The notes beneath the pieces are model-generated. The model saw nothing but the letters and a program-made list of their open reading frames with translations, was not told where the DNA came from and searched no databases. Made by a program: the position numbers and the translations under genes. Positions 34,001 through 45,300 of a stretch of 64,000 bases of DNA are shown one piece after another (the stretch's first letter is position 1; every line of letters begins with the position of its first letter). The stretch is from Halichondria panicea (Eukaryota; Porifera; Demospongiae; Suberitida; Halichondriidae), in contig NC_087377.1 in the NCBI RefSeq assembly GCF_963675165.1, positions 7,767,122 through 7,831,121 of the forward strand, written 5' to 3'.

Positions 34001-35997
34001 TCCCGTCTAAGGCCCTCTCCCTTCACTACCACCCCGTCCAACTACTGAGTCTGTCCTTGCTGAATACATTGCTATTAAGCGGGAGCCTTTAGGAGAAGCT
34101 CTGGGAATAAAGAAGCACCACCTTGACTCCTTCTCTACTGAGGGCCACAAGCTGCAGGACATTGGTAAAGATCGGTGTGATAGTGAGAAGATAGCGGTGG
34201 AAATCAAAATTGTCAGAAGTACAGGTATGTTCTTATAATCTTAGGAACATTTGAATTTAGCTTGCGTGCATGGGATTAGATAAAAGCTCAATGTCATTAG
34301 ACAGCGGCAGGTGAACTGTTACAGGACAACTGGCATACAGTATGCAAGAAAGAATATCGTTTGCTGTTTTGCATAATTATACTCAATGTAGTTAATTATC
34401 ATTTGCGCTTACAGTACGGGTACATATAATCATAGATATTAGGATTGGAAACGCTTACGATTACGGAAAACAATCACACTCCGCTTGCTCCATAAATTAT
34501 CGCATAACACCACTCACCAGATGGCAGTTAGAGCAGCTATATTAGCAGCTATTCTGGAGGACGAGGAATTCCTATAGTCTTCCTATTGGACACTCCAAGG
34601 TTGAAAGATCGGAAGAAACTGAGAAGAATATGAAAGCACCGTGGGTGCTGATGCCTCGACAAAGATGCCAAAGCTATACATAACATAAAGCTACTAATAT
34701 AGCTTTTATACATAAGAAGCCTATAGAAACTCTTACTTACACTTTCTGAGCAGCTGTAGCAGTCTACACACACACAAACACACTACCGTATACCCTTGTT
34801 TGCGCCGGCATGCGCACCGAGGCACAATGAAGAAAACTATATCACCAGTAAGTATTACCTCCCACTTTGATATGGCTACTGTGTCGACTAAGCAGAGTTT
34901 CACTAAGAAGTAAGACTGTTCACTAATTACTTTGTTTATCAACAATATTCGCAATGCGCATGGTTTAGCGGAAGAGACGTTTTCACTAGCAGTAGCAGTC
35001 ATGTCAGGGTTCTATCTAGAAGAAATATTTTAGGGGGGAAGATATTTTGTGGGGGGAAGCCTACGGCGAGTGCAAAGCACGAGCCGTAGGCTGAAAGGGG
35101 GTCCAGGGGTCCTCCCCCGGAAAATTTTTTATTCTAGATGGCCAGAGACGCAATTTGAGCCAAATAAGGTCTTTTACTTAAAAATTTGAGGTGCACAAAT
35201 AGAGGAAGCTGGAAGGTTTGGGGGGGAAGTAGGATAGTTTGGGGGGGAAGTTGGATAGTTTGGGGGGGGAAGCTTCCCCCCTGCCCCCCCCCCCACTAAA
35301 TAGAACCCTACATGTATAAGCGTTTCTAATCCCTCTTCCTCTAATATCTACGATATAATTACCATGATTATGGCGCGAAATTTTAAGATGCTTAATTTTG
35401 CCGTTTTCGTAGATCAGCAATACTATATAAAAAATATTCATTGAAAATTGTTCTTTAATTAGTGTGCAAATTTGGATTGAAGGCGTGGCCTGGGAGTGCT
35501 TCCGGTAAGCAGTCAACCACGAAATTTATTCAACAAAAATGCTTTGCCATTCCACGAAATTAAAGTATCTCGAAAATTTCGCGCTAAATACGGCATGTAA
35601 AAGTGTTTGTTAATTGCTATAATTGGTCGAGTACGGTATAATTATTTATCTAATGATTGTTTGTATGCCGGCCTCAGCTTCCCGTGATATCAACGAAACA
35701 CCAACAGTTCCTGATAAAAAAGTAAGTTACATGTAGTACAATGCGCAGCCATTATTCATGCAAATAATGCAGGAGCAAACTGTCCCTCACAACACAGCAA
35801 TGAATCAGAAGATAAATGTCCACAATGTCAGCACTCGGGAACACCTCAACAGTATCCAGGTATCAAAGATAAGAATGTCAGGTAAGAATATGCAAGGCAA
35901 TGGGTGATGGGAAATTGTGGATTTTTCGGACTCTTTTATAGGGGAAAAAGTTATAAGCAGTCAAAAGAGTATCGACATTCAGGAACCGCCACTGTAA
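25086..35997 (+). CDS. gene P: Ig/FN3 receptor with ITIM-like tail and death-fold pieces
   Basis: Twenty-one exons: 25086-25149, 26160-26444, 26511-26825, 26874-26956, 27012-27642, 27711-27986, 28042-28101, 28172-28323, 28483-28566, 28654-28890, 30116-30226, 30309-30555, 30684-30740, 30799-30899, 32185-32271, 32787-32897, 32995-33121, 34012-34224, 35678-35721, 35773-35881, 35942-35997. Phases agree throughout and give 1149 codons plus TAA; AATAAA follows near 36073. Signal peptide MRLVTLLKAVTLLLSHAVVL, Ig and FN3-like ectodomain, TM (about 574-596), long tail. Tail: VVYADL at Y769 and Y970 and VVYGLI at Y991 fit the ITIM consensus (I/V/L)xYxx(L/V/I). There are proline-rich exons (TPPPLPPRN; PLPSLPPRP) and death-fold-like helices in exons 12 and 18. 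The last exon's stop overlaps a usable donor (CT|GTAAGT), so a longer isoform is possible. Inferred role: inhibitory or adaptor-recruiting partner of gene M. Confidence 0.8.
25171..25602. repeat. MITE in intron 1 of gene P
   Basis: TACCGTACAGCGGGTAATTTTTTCG is inverted at the right (CGAAAAAATTACCTGC). A second inverted pair lies inside (CAGTCACTCGTCTCAGC near 25248 against GCTGAGACGAGTGACTG near 25428). It explains most of the size difference between intron 1 of gene P (about 1.0 kb) and of gene M (about 0.34 kb). Confidence 0.7.
29200..30000. repeat. intron 10 of gene P: decayed exon and MITE
   Basis: 29225-29285 resembles exon 15 (CCAGTTCTGAAACAGC...) and ends before a GTTTGT donor-like site, but its frame does not join cleanly. 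29767-30000 is a MITE with ACCGTACATG and TTTTCGAGGCACT facing inverted GTGCCTCGAAA. A GTGCATGAACATTGCCC segment near 29380 recurs near 32610-32710. Confidence 0.5.
30928..31440. repeat. MITE with CGCATGCGC end in intron 14 of gene P
   Basis: The left end AATTATGCCTCAGTGCGCAT and the right end CACCGAGGCATCAGCGCTTTC are inverted in their ATGCCTC(G/A)GTG core. Its inside is the reverse complement of 47307-47880 over hundreds of bases. GTGC(GTGC)n at 30983-31010 is a microsatellite. Confidence 0.75.
31470..32162. repeat. ~690-bp inverted-repeat element in intron 14 of gene P
   Basis: CTCTGCGCAGTTAAGGCCTG at the left is inverted at the right (CCCGGGCCTTAAGTGCGCAGAG). A nested inverted pair (AAATACGGCG and CGCCGTATTT, then TTCCTTGATGGGAAG and its complement) lies at about 31660-31955. 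It ends only about 20 bp before exon 15. Confidence 0.7.
33280..33881. mobile_element. 602-bp MULE-like MITE with 9-bp target duplication
   Basis: Starts TAGCCTCCTTC, ends CGGCCTGGGATCGAGGCTA; subterminal ATCGACTGCTTGCACACGCGC is inverted at the right (GCGCATGCGCAAGCAGTCGAT-like). CCCCTTTCA flanks both sides (33271-33279 and 33882-33890). A relative with a nested insertion is at 38602-39709. Lies in intron 17 of gene P. Confidence 0.85.
34630..34840. repeat. short copy of the CGCATGCGC MITE family
   Basis: AAAGCACCGTGGGTGCTGAT to GCATGCGCACCGAGGCACAA, matching the two ends of 47307-47880 with the middle deleted. It lies inside a stretch (34433-35355) whose ends ATATTAGGATTGGAAACGC and GCGTTTCTAATCC are also inverted. 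Confidence 0.65.
35030..35320. repeat. G-rich repeat with short tandem units
   Basis: A unit close to GTTTGGGGGGGAAGTTGGAT repeats three to four times at about 35218-35275. GAAGCCTACGG...CCGTAGGCT forms a hairpin at 35055-35092. Ends GGGTTCTATCTAG and CTAAATAGAACCC are inverted, so it is probably another MITE. Confidence 0.55.
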
Positions 35998-36046
35998 GTA
36001 AAATTAGCCATAACACATGTAATAGTTGTACCATGGATATCGAGGG

Positions 36047-36783
36047 TGTACAGTGCCTTTAGTCTATAGAGTAAATAAACGCAATTTGATACGTGTTAGT
36101 ACATAAATGTAAATATTTTGAGATTGGAACATTTCTAAGAAAATATGATGATACCATTGTGTTGGTGAACAAATTATCTAAAACATATCCAAAAATATTT
36201 CCATGGCAACAAAAGGTGGTGGGTATGTGGTGGTTTATAAAACACCAACATTTTTCTATAGTGGACAATTGCTTAGCGATGGAAAAGACCAATTGTTTTT
36301 GGCTAAGGTATGGAACTTTGGCACAACATTCCTGAATAGTTTAGCTAACATATGCATGGTTACGTATAGCTTACATAAGTACACGTACTGATTAATACTC
36401 AATTATGGGATATTTTAGGTGCCTTTTCGCTTAGCGATGGAACTCAAGCAAATTTGTCGGCTAAGGTCTAATTGTTTTTGCACATTAATTGTTAATAAAT
36501 TTTCTATCTTTTGATATAAAAAAGTTGTCCAGAAATACTTTAGTTCCGGAGATATATCATGTTACACATATATTTTACGATCACCCCAATTTTTACCTAA
36601 AATGATTTCCCACTACAACAACTTTTGGGGAAATATTTTCAAATAAGGTTGTAGCTTATTTATTCACCTACACAATGCTATCAGCACAATTTCTTAGAAA
36701 TGTTCCAATCTTGAGATACATTTAGTACAACTACTCACTCTGTGGTTAAATTTACTCTCAAAGCTGAAGGCACTGTATTAGAT
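36047..36783. repeat. ~735-bp element with long imperfect TIRs
   Basis: The left end (CAGTGCCTTTAGTC...GATTGGAACATTTCTAAGAA) is inverted at the right over more than 100 bp with many mismatches. The right half resembles 18900-19085. No coding content. Confidence 0.6.
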
Positions 36784-36948
36784 TTGTAACCCGAAGGCAG
36801 TTCTATGTATTCCCCGATGGAATACATACAACTGCATGAGGGTAAACAAATGCAATACACACATAGTTATATTGATTAGAAGCAATCCCCATTTATAACT
36901 CAGTGTATATAGTAGTCAACACTCTTTGATCTTTGCCGTAGCACTGTG

Positions 36949-37040
36949 TGCGCGTGCTTGCACTTGACAAACCACATTTACAAGCACCGTGTGCGCATGC
37001 TTGGACTTGACAAATCACATTTACAAGTTCATTGCGCACA
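36949..37040 (+). repeat. short tandem duplication
   Basis: A unit of about 45 bp (GTGCGC(G/A)TGCTTG(C/G)ACTTGACAAA...) occurs twice with a partial third. Confidence 0.7.
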
Positions 37041-37204
37041 TTTTTGTGCTTTCCAAAATGTTTACCCGAGGCACGCATCAGCGGCCACGGGTATAGTAGT
37101 TCGTTGGTCTGTTTGTTTGGATGCCATAGCACTGCGTTTACAGCATGGATAGCCCCCACACAACAAGTTATTAGTTTTAAAAGTGGCAGATTTCAGCTTC
37201 GTTG

Positions 37205-37347
37205 TCGTATAAAAGCGATCAAAAGCTAAGAAGCTAAGAAGCTTGCACGTTGCCTAACTCTACACGCGATCTTTTTTCTACCTCGAATTAAAGGTCGCGT
37301 GTAGAGTTAGGAAACGTGCAAGCTTCTTAGCTTTTGACCTTTATTTG
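37205..37347. repeat. hairpin with ~50-bp arms
   Basis: AAGCTTGCACGTTGCCTAAC and TCTACACGCGA at the left are inverted at the right (TCGCGTGTAGAGTTAGGAAACGTGCAAGCTT). Confidence 0.75.
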
Positions 37348-37483
37348 AGGTAGATTTACATAATTATTTGCAGCTGAAGTGATCCTTTACCATACTGGTC
37401 ACTATTAAAAGTAGAATTGTAGGTTGTTGCATGCTTCTAGCTCTTACTCCTCTGGATCTATTTATTCATGTCAACAGCCGAAG

Positions 37484-38048
37484 GTTAGGCCACAACAAGA
37501 GGTAGTTCTGTTTCTGGTCAGGTTGCTTCTCTGATTACGTGAGGCCAGGAGGGACAACAGCAACTGAGCCACAAATATTTGCAGTGTCATCACTTTTTAT
37601 TCTTCACAGTTTGTCTTTAAAAATGGTTTACAACACAATAAAATAACATACAGGAAGAGATATTTTAGGCTTTGGCAACCAGAACATTGAACCAGAACAT
37701 TGAACTGAGAATTGTCTCTATATCAAACACCTATATACTGTCATTGCACTAGCTTGAGCCATTGTACATGTATCAAAGCAAAAAAGCAAAATGAGACTAC
37801 ATAATTATTGTGTTAGCATAATAACATCTTTCATTGCAAAATACAAGATAATAATAATACAATCACTATAGCTTACTGAATATTGAGGTGTTGTAGGTGC
37901 TGTACATGTAGTTATTGCAACACCCACTCAACCTAAAGTGAGTGCGTGTGGTTTGCGCATGCGCATTAGATGTGTTGCTGAAAAAACAGCCCAGTGAAAT
38001 ATTGAGCGGCGGATGGACCAGAAACAGAACTACCTCTTGTTGTGGCCT
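37484..38048. repeat. ~565-bp MITE
   Basis: GGCCACAACAAGAGGTAGTT and CTGTTTCTGGTC at the left are exactly inverted at the right (38011-38045). No transposase inside. Confidence 0.75.
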
Positions 38049-38601
38049 TAGCACTTCAGTGCTCTAATATGTGAGTCTACTTACCTGGATGCCATATAGC
38101 ACTGCATTTACAACATGGATAGTCTTCACACAACAATTAGTTTTGTTAAAACTTTGTTGTCGAATATAAACGAGCAAAAACTAAGAAGCTTGTTTCTGAG
38201 TCTGCTTACCTGGATGCCATAGCACTGCGTTTACAGCATGGATAGCCTCCACACTAATAGTCGCAGCTTTCGATGTCAAAGCTTCTTTGACAAATACTGC
38301 AAGCAAAAGCTAAGAAGTTTGAGCTTGCTCGTTGGCTGCACACGCGGCCATTATTCGAGGTGCCCTTCGTATTTACAGCTGAAGTGGTCCCGTACCAAGA
38401 ACAATGGAAAAGAGTCACTACAGTAGAAAGCTAGAATTGTGACTGCATGTGGTTTGTTGTCTCTGTTAGTTGACTCTGGGATTCTACTCCAGGAGCCATA
38501 CTTCTCGATCTGAGACTCCAGGCTTCTTTGTTGTGATCCTAGTCCACAGTGCATATAATTATGTATATACCACTTCGCAAATGTTTCAGCATGCCTCCAG
38601 T

Positions 38602-39709
38602 TAGCCTCCTTCGATCACTGGCCTCCCCTGAAGAGAAGGCCTGCATGCTACTGACTGCTCGCACATGCACAAAATTATTGGATATTTTTTCCCGTAAAAC
38701 TTTAATACTATAATACTGAATTTATCCATAGATTGAAGAGTTAGAGGGATAGGAAACGGTTGGTATCTCGAGTAACATCCACGCTACGCTGCGGTTTAAT
38801 CGAGGCCATCACAACAATATCTATTTCTACACTCAGTGCATAATAAACTACAAGTAACTGTGCTTATAGTCCGTGCAACTCACTTATATTTCAAGGTCTA
38901 TACCTATTGTAGTAGTCATAACCAGCACGCTTACACGTTATATGTTCCAATAGCTCTAAAACAGCCTTGGGAACATATAACTTTATTGGAAAGTCTCTTT
39001 TTACTGGGTGTGGTCAGTCATTAGCAAGTACTACACGTGGCTCGTGGACTAGGCGTGTTATAAATTGCTGAAAGAGATGATGTCTCGAGGAAACACAGAT
39101 TTGGGAGTTACCCGGTAAAAATGTGCTTAATAGCCTCGTAACGCGGATAACTTTCGAGGCTCCACTGCAGATTCAATGTAAAATCATCACGTGCACCACT
39201 CCGTTTCCTATCCCTCTAACTCTTCAATCTATATGACTTATCAGAGAAATCCTGACAAAGAATATTCAGAGCTATATATAGCTAGCTAGAGACAGAGCTG
39301 TAGGTTTGTTGTACAGCTATTTTCTTTCTGATAGAGTCAGTAGCAGTAGTATATAGTAGACTTTCACCAAAATTAGTTAGATGGGCGTGGCCTGTCTATA
39401 TAGGCTAGTGTCAGCTTTCACTCCGTTCAGACGATTTTCATCCCCACTATTGCAGGCTGTGAGTCTTTGTTAATAGCATAGCAGGCTACGGGTAGCTATC
39501 AGCTCTTTCTCAGATGGGCTAAAAACCTTCAATCGAACTTTCTATCTACTTCCTTCAATCCACTTCCGTTTGTTGTGACGTCGTTGTTTTACTGAGCATA
39601 TACACATTGTTATCCTGTGTTAGCCAGTATCTGGCTAATGGTTAGCGCATGCACAAGCAGTCGATACCAGGCCCACTCTTTAAGGAAGTGCGGCCTGAGA
39701 TTGAGGCTA
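38602..39709. mobile_element. MULE-like MITE with 9-bp target duplication and a nested element
   Basis: Same family as 33280-33881: starts TAGCCTCCTTC, ends GCGGCCTGAGATTGAGGCTA, flanked by GCCTCCAGT (38593-38601 and 39710-39718). About 500 bp longer than the 33 kb copy because of the nested element at 38727-39237. Confidence 0.85.
38727..39237. mobile_element. nested ~511-bp element with 32-bp TIRs
   Basis: ATAGATTGAAGAGTTAGAGG and the following 12 bases (38728-38759) are exactly inverted at 39201-39232. The related copy at 33280-33881 is uninterrupted here, and comparison suggests duplication of TTATC on insertion. Confidence 0.8.
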
Positions 39710-39985
39710 GCCTCCAGTCTGGTTTAATTTGATTGCTCTTAAGTTTCTGCTCAGTCATACATCACTACATGCACTGCATTATATCACTCATCTGGTTTCT
39801 TTATAATCATGTCACCAATGACATGTTACCGTGGGGGATAACAGTTTTTGGGGTGACGTCCAACACTCTATATAGTTGTTACGGTATAAGAGATGGTCCT
39901 TTAAAGGTGGAGGGAAGGCTTTATAGGCTGACCACTTTTTTGTACCCTAGAGTATCCTGAGAGTTTCAATGGATATTTCTTAGTA

Positions 39986-40604
39986 TTCCCAAGGGCGTAT
40001 ATACAGAGAAGAGGGCATGCAACTCACTGTGTACCCTACGTACTCATCCGACTTCGTATCAGAGACCGGATATGCTAAAAATAGAATCCAGTATACGGAC
40101 GTGAACAAGTGGGCGGTGTTATTTACGGAGTTATAATTATGGGCGTGTACATCAGAGCTGCCTAACAGTGAAGTATTATTTAGAAGTGTCATGACCAGTC
40201 CTAGTCCAGCCAGGTCCAAGACAACCCCTTCGAGCGGGAAGTGAAGTGCTGGGCGCATTGTTAAGAAGTACCATGCAGAGACTCAGGAAGACAGGTTTAT
40301 TGTACCTAGGTTTCATCTTCTTGGAGTTGCAACTGTTGGATGGTTTGCCTTTGCCTTTGGCACTGCTAGTACGAGCCATACTCTGCTGCTGAGAACTAGT
40401 TTTACTATGCTGCAATCGAGCTAGCTAGCTACCTAGTACCTAGTACCTGCAGATATATATAAAAAAGACTTTAATTTACCTTGTGTGGTCAAAGGTTACG
40501 CGTGGGCGTTTTTGTCGGCAGTTCTAAAAATAGCTCAATACGAAGTCGGATGATTCTGAGAATAGGATGAGTTGCATGCCCTCTTCTCTGTATATGCCCT
40601 TGGT
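39986..40604. mobile_element. ~620-bp MITE with 12-bp flanking duplication
   Basis: CCAAGGGCGTATATACAGAG...GCATGCAACTCA at the left is inverted at the right (TGAGTTGCATGC...CCCTTGG). ATTTCTTAGTAT occurs just outside both ends (39974-39985, 40605-40616). Confidence 0.8.
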
Positions 40605-40650
40605 ATTTCTTAGTATCAGAGCACATTACGGTATAAGCACACATGCACAC

Positions 40651-40668
40651 ATGCACGCGCGCACACAT

Positions 40669-40708
<40 letters not shown>
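40651..40708. repeat. (CA)n microsatellite
   Basis: A CA dinucleotide run with GCGCACACATGCACAC at its start. Confidence 0.9.
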
Positions 40709-40709
<1 letters not shown>

Positions 40710-42355
40710 CAGACAGGTTTACCCTAATCCTCGTGCAGCTACACTTCGAGGCATAACTATTAGTAATAGTACTAAGTAAACGTTTTTACACCATATTTTA
40801 TCGTCGTGTTTATAGATTGAACTTGTAGTACAATATTTTCAGTGTATAAAGTATAAATGTGTATTTTGAAATGTCAGTAATCATTTGGGTGTGAACTGCA
40901 TATACTCTTTATGATTAGGAATTTTATACGAGTGAAACCCTTTGATATTTATATCAATATTTCACTTTTAATTGTGTTTTGTGATGTCATGCAAGTACCG
41001 GTGTCGGAGTATTAGTGACCGTGGGGATAACAGTTTTTGGGTGACGTCGCTATATAAACATATAAAATATACTTCTCCTTGTCAAAAACCATCGTTAGGC
41101 TTATAGCATGCTGTCTAGGTAGATCTAGATCTGGTACAGATAAGCCATTCACTCATTACATCGACATCAGCTTGTCTCCGAGCCCTGGATCAGCAGGTAT
41201 GCTCTAGTCTGATATTTACGCTTCTACTTCTGCGTTTATCATTGTTCATATATAATTATAGCTATAATATTATTATGCTCAATAGTCATTGGAAAAGGAT
41301 ATAGTTCTCAGCCTATTTTGCTTTGCACCTTGATTGACACCTATTACGAGTGTCTTAAATTATGCATGCATGTAGCACTCAATGAAGACATGAAAGTTTT
41401 GTGCTCGTAACTATCCCTGCTGGAACCAGTCTGAGTCAACCAGTGTGTGCTTACTCCGTTTAGTTGGGTATTATCATTGATCAGATTGTTGAGGACACTC
41501 AATCAATCACCCTTTCACTCCTAATTAACAGCCTCCCCTGAAGACACTGTCACAAGTGGTGGTGTCTTCGAAATCAATATCATGAACCAGTGGCAGATCC
41601 ATAGTTGGGCAGAGCCCGACCGTCCCTGACGGGAGGTCGGGTTTCAAGCCTATGTCAGGATTTGTCTTGCTGAATTATGTAACACGCTGATAAGCAGCTA
41701 TGAATAATCATTTTATTCTATGAATAATATTATTCTGAAGTGGGTGTTAACCAATTTTACCTTGCTTGAGGTTGCTCAACCAGACGTGACACAGACCACA
41801 GTAGAAATGCTGCAATCTGATTGGGCTGCAACTATAGTTGCAGCAAAAACAAATCCTGACATAGGCTTGAAACCCTACCTCCCGTCAGGGACAGTGGGGC
41901 TCAGCCCAACTAGCGGATCCAGTGCAGGAACGTGCCCCACCTTCTGGCTCAGGAAGTGGGTGTGGCTTAGTGCAGCAATCAATTATTGCAGAGTTCTGAG
42001 AAGAGCAAGATTTCAGGGTTGTGATAAAACAGGGAATGAGAAATGAGGAAATAAGAAATAGGATCTAGGAAATGAGGAAATGAAGAAATGAGAAACAAGC
42101 TGTTAGGCAGAGCATGTCTCTATGGGCAGAGCAAGTCTGAAGACAATGCAAGCTAACATCTACTGAGCTACAGGTACCTCCTGGTGACAAGTCTCCTGGT
42201 GCTCTGCCACCAAACAGAACTTATGTTCTTCTGGTACACGGTGTGACACTCTCTACCTCTATCTACTTGTGTGCCATGTACGACTGGCATGGTTCAGACA
42301 TCAGATCTACCTACGTAACAGTATGACTTACATGTACTGTCCTACAGTCCCACAG
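40709..42355. other. region upstream of the Calx-beta gene: repeats, possible early exons
   Basis: 41585-41650 and 41853-41930 form an inverted repeat (CCCGACC...CCTGACGGGAGG against its complement). 42174 to about 42320 follows a CTACAG acceptor and is open in one frame (PPGDKSPGALPPNRTYVLLV...), but no donor gives a phase that joins the next exon. A TATATAAA lies near 41043. A phrase near 41165-41200 (CAGCTTGTCTCC...CTGGATCA) recurs near 3340, 62130 and 63620. Confidence 0.4.
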
Positions 42356-45300
42356 TCTCAAACAATTTACCTATGCGTGGCTATATACTGGCAATACATT
42401 CACCGATTTCACAATCCGGTGGGCAAATGATAGTCAATGGACTGGACTCAATGACAACATCTACATGTAAGTAACAGCAAAGAAACTTCCAAAACTGTTT
42501 GTCTAACCAAGCAAATTCTAATCTGCCAGTCCTGTCGTAAAGCTGCAGGAAGTAATGACATTAGTACACTGTACTGGTATCATATCCAATCTCACAACAG
42601 GGTGAAGAAAGCAATTCCCATTACCATTCTCACAAGCATCTGAAGCGATGGTAAAATCAATGTGTCTGACAACCTGTACTGTGTGGATATATTTGATAAC
42701 TAAATACTTAGTCACCTACTAGCTTCTTGGCTGATATCAGTCATTACTTTTGTTATCGCTGTGACTATTCTTACGGCACTGTAAAGGCTGCTTACCTTGC
42801 TATTCTTACGGCATGGTGAACTTTCACCTCTGACCATAATAATAATTTATGCGCATGCGCTATAATAGATGAGTTAATAATTAAAAATTAAAATAATAAT
42901 ATAAATTATGACAGGATCTACAAAACCAGTGCTAGCTTTTAGGAGCGTTCTTCAATCCAACACACTTCAAGTGAAACCATCCAAGACAACTATCACAGCC
43001 AATGCTTTCACTTGTAGATAAATCAATGCAGCATATTGAGCAAGTCCAATTCCCATGAACAAGCAAAGTATCTATGCTATTTTGAAGTAAACTCCAGCCG
43101 TCAAAAGTGAAGAATTTTTTGATTTGAGCAATGCAAACATTGTCATCCAAGCACTTTCTGGGTATTTTCTCGGGCAACATTCCACTTCGTGTTCTTCAAT
43201 AAGGTCCCCACCTCTCACTGCCCGTTCAGTGACTTCTTCATCGACAAACCAGTTGAGCATAACTACAGAAGGAGAAGGGAAGACTGTATAAATAACACAG
43301 AATCTGGAATAAAGGAAGTACACACCTTTTGTCTTCTCCCATTCTGATTTTAGTACAAATGCCTTCGGTTTGGAAGAAGCTTTTCCCTTCTTTTTAGGAA
43401 GGCCAATCACTGTTAGTCCAGCACCTTTTGGTCGACCTCGTTTCTTGATTGCAGGCGGCATTTTTATCGCAAAAGTATTATCTTGAATGGTAGACAATGG
43501 CTGTCGAGAATAAGGTGCTTTCTGTAACAGATCTATAATTATACATGGTGAGTGTGGGTGATGCAACACACGTTACAACAACGAAAAATGTACCAACTGT
43601 GTCTTTATCTGTCAGGATGGGAGGTGGGATTTTAATATGATCAGAAACAGAATCGTCACTGTCGCTTGATACATCCTCACCAGTGTCTAGTAAGAAAAAA
43701 GGAACGAGAAATGCCCCCCATACATTATAGGTTATGACATAATCATTAATTTTTCAGATTTCTAGAGCGCCCCCCCTCTGTATAAAACCCTGTAAGATGC
43801 CTACTACTAATGCCGAACTACATACAAAAATTTGGCAAATATTGCCAAAACACTTGTAAAACAGTGAGTATACAATAACAAAATGCGTAACAGTCTCATA
43901 CTGAAATTATACCTGCTGCTTCTCCAACGACAACCTTTTTGCCTTTTTCCCAGAGATGCGCTATTGATTGCAGGACTTCTATTCCTTCAATGAAGTCGTG
44001 CATACCAAAAGTAGAGAGCTACTGGCATAAGCGTTGGCCTATATTGAAAGATTTTCTGTATTTTTGCTGCTCAGAGAGCACTGCTCTTGCTGGTTCTAAT
44101 GTAGAGATTTGAATCGTATCATCAATATGACTTTCCACATCACAATCACTCATATCAGTTGGTACATATGCCCGATGATGACTCGTAAAATGTTTTTGCG
44201 TCCACCTTTCAGCACAGAGAAATTCCTTATACTCAGATAGAGACTGGGATGTGCGCACTGCAAAGATATGCTTGCATGGCAGTTTCATAGCAGAAACAAA
44301 GCCGCAGGGACAAGAGTCAATAGTAGTTATTATAGATCGGCCTTGAGATCGCAATACACACGATTTTTCATCAATTTGTTGAATAATCTGTACTTTACTG
44401 GCGTTTTCTAGTTGGTCTTTTACAAATTCAAAGGAGTATGGTGTCAAAAAAGACATATACCGTCCAAATGATGTATCAGAGTCATGTAATGATACACGTC
44501 TTTTCATTACTATTTCAAGTGCTCTATGATCACGCTCAATTCTCAGAGTGTTCAAACACTTCATCAAATCTTGGAAAAACTGAGTAACTCCTGAATACCG
44601 AGAAATTACAGACTTTAATTTCTGATTGATTCTATTATTGGTGCGATTCATAAAGTTGCAAGTTGCATTTTTCAAACCGTCCACCCATTCATGGCGAATG
44701 CTATGCCAATTATTTTCAAAGTACTTCACAAGTCGTTGTGGTCCATTCTTTAACTCATCAAAGAGCTTACTATACTCTTCTTTGTCTCTTGCATACACCA
44801 TTTTCAACAATATTTCTAAGCACATACTCCTTTCTCCCTGTGATATGCCAAGCTTTTCGCAGGATACCTCTCTTTTCATAGTGCGCAGAGTATGAAATAA
44901 GCAAATCAAAAGCTTGGACTGTGGAAATTGTTCGCCTAAAACAGTTCTCTCAGTCATATCTTTGTCGGACATAATACATTTCGTTGAAATCCAATCTGAA
45001 TTATACTTCTTGAATTCTTCAACAAGTTTTGTAATAGTTTCTTTATCTTCAAATTGTGTCAGCCACAGACATACAATCTCACTCTCACCATTCCCATCGA
45101 CTACCATTAAAACATACAAAGGCATATGCAGATCGTTTAGTTTGTACGTAGCATCAATCAAGAGGAGTTCAGGATAAGAAGCAAATATATTCTTCATTTC
45201 AGGTGTCTGAAAGTATATATATAGCCTTTAACATACTCTCTTCGTCAACAAATGCAATAACAGTTGAATCTACAACCGAAAAAAGAAAAACGTGATCACA

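Noticed and set aside
40489-40779. Frames of alternating Cys-Val or His-Thr
   Set aside because: They are read from the (CA)n microsatellite.
42174-42320. Candidate first visible exon of the Calx-beta gene
   Set aside because: Good acceptor and open frame, but neither candidate donor joins the next exon in phase and the implied intron would be only 35-41 bp.
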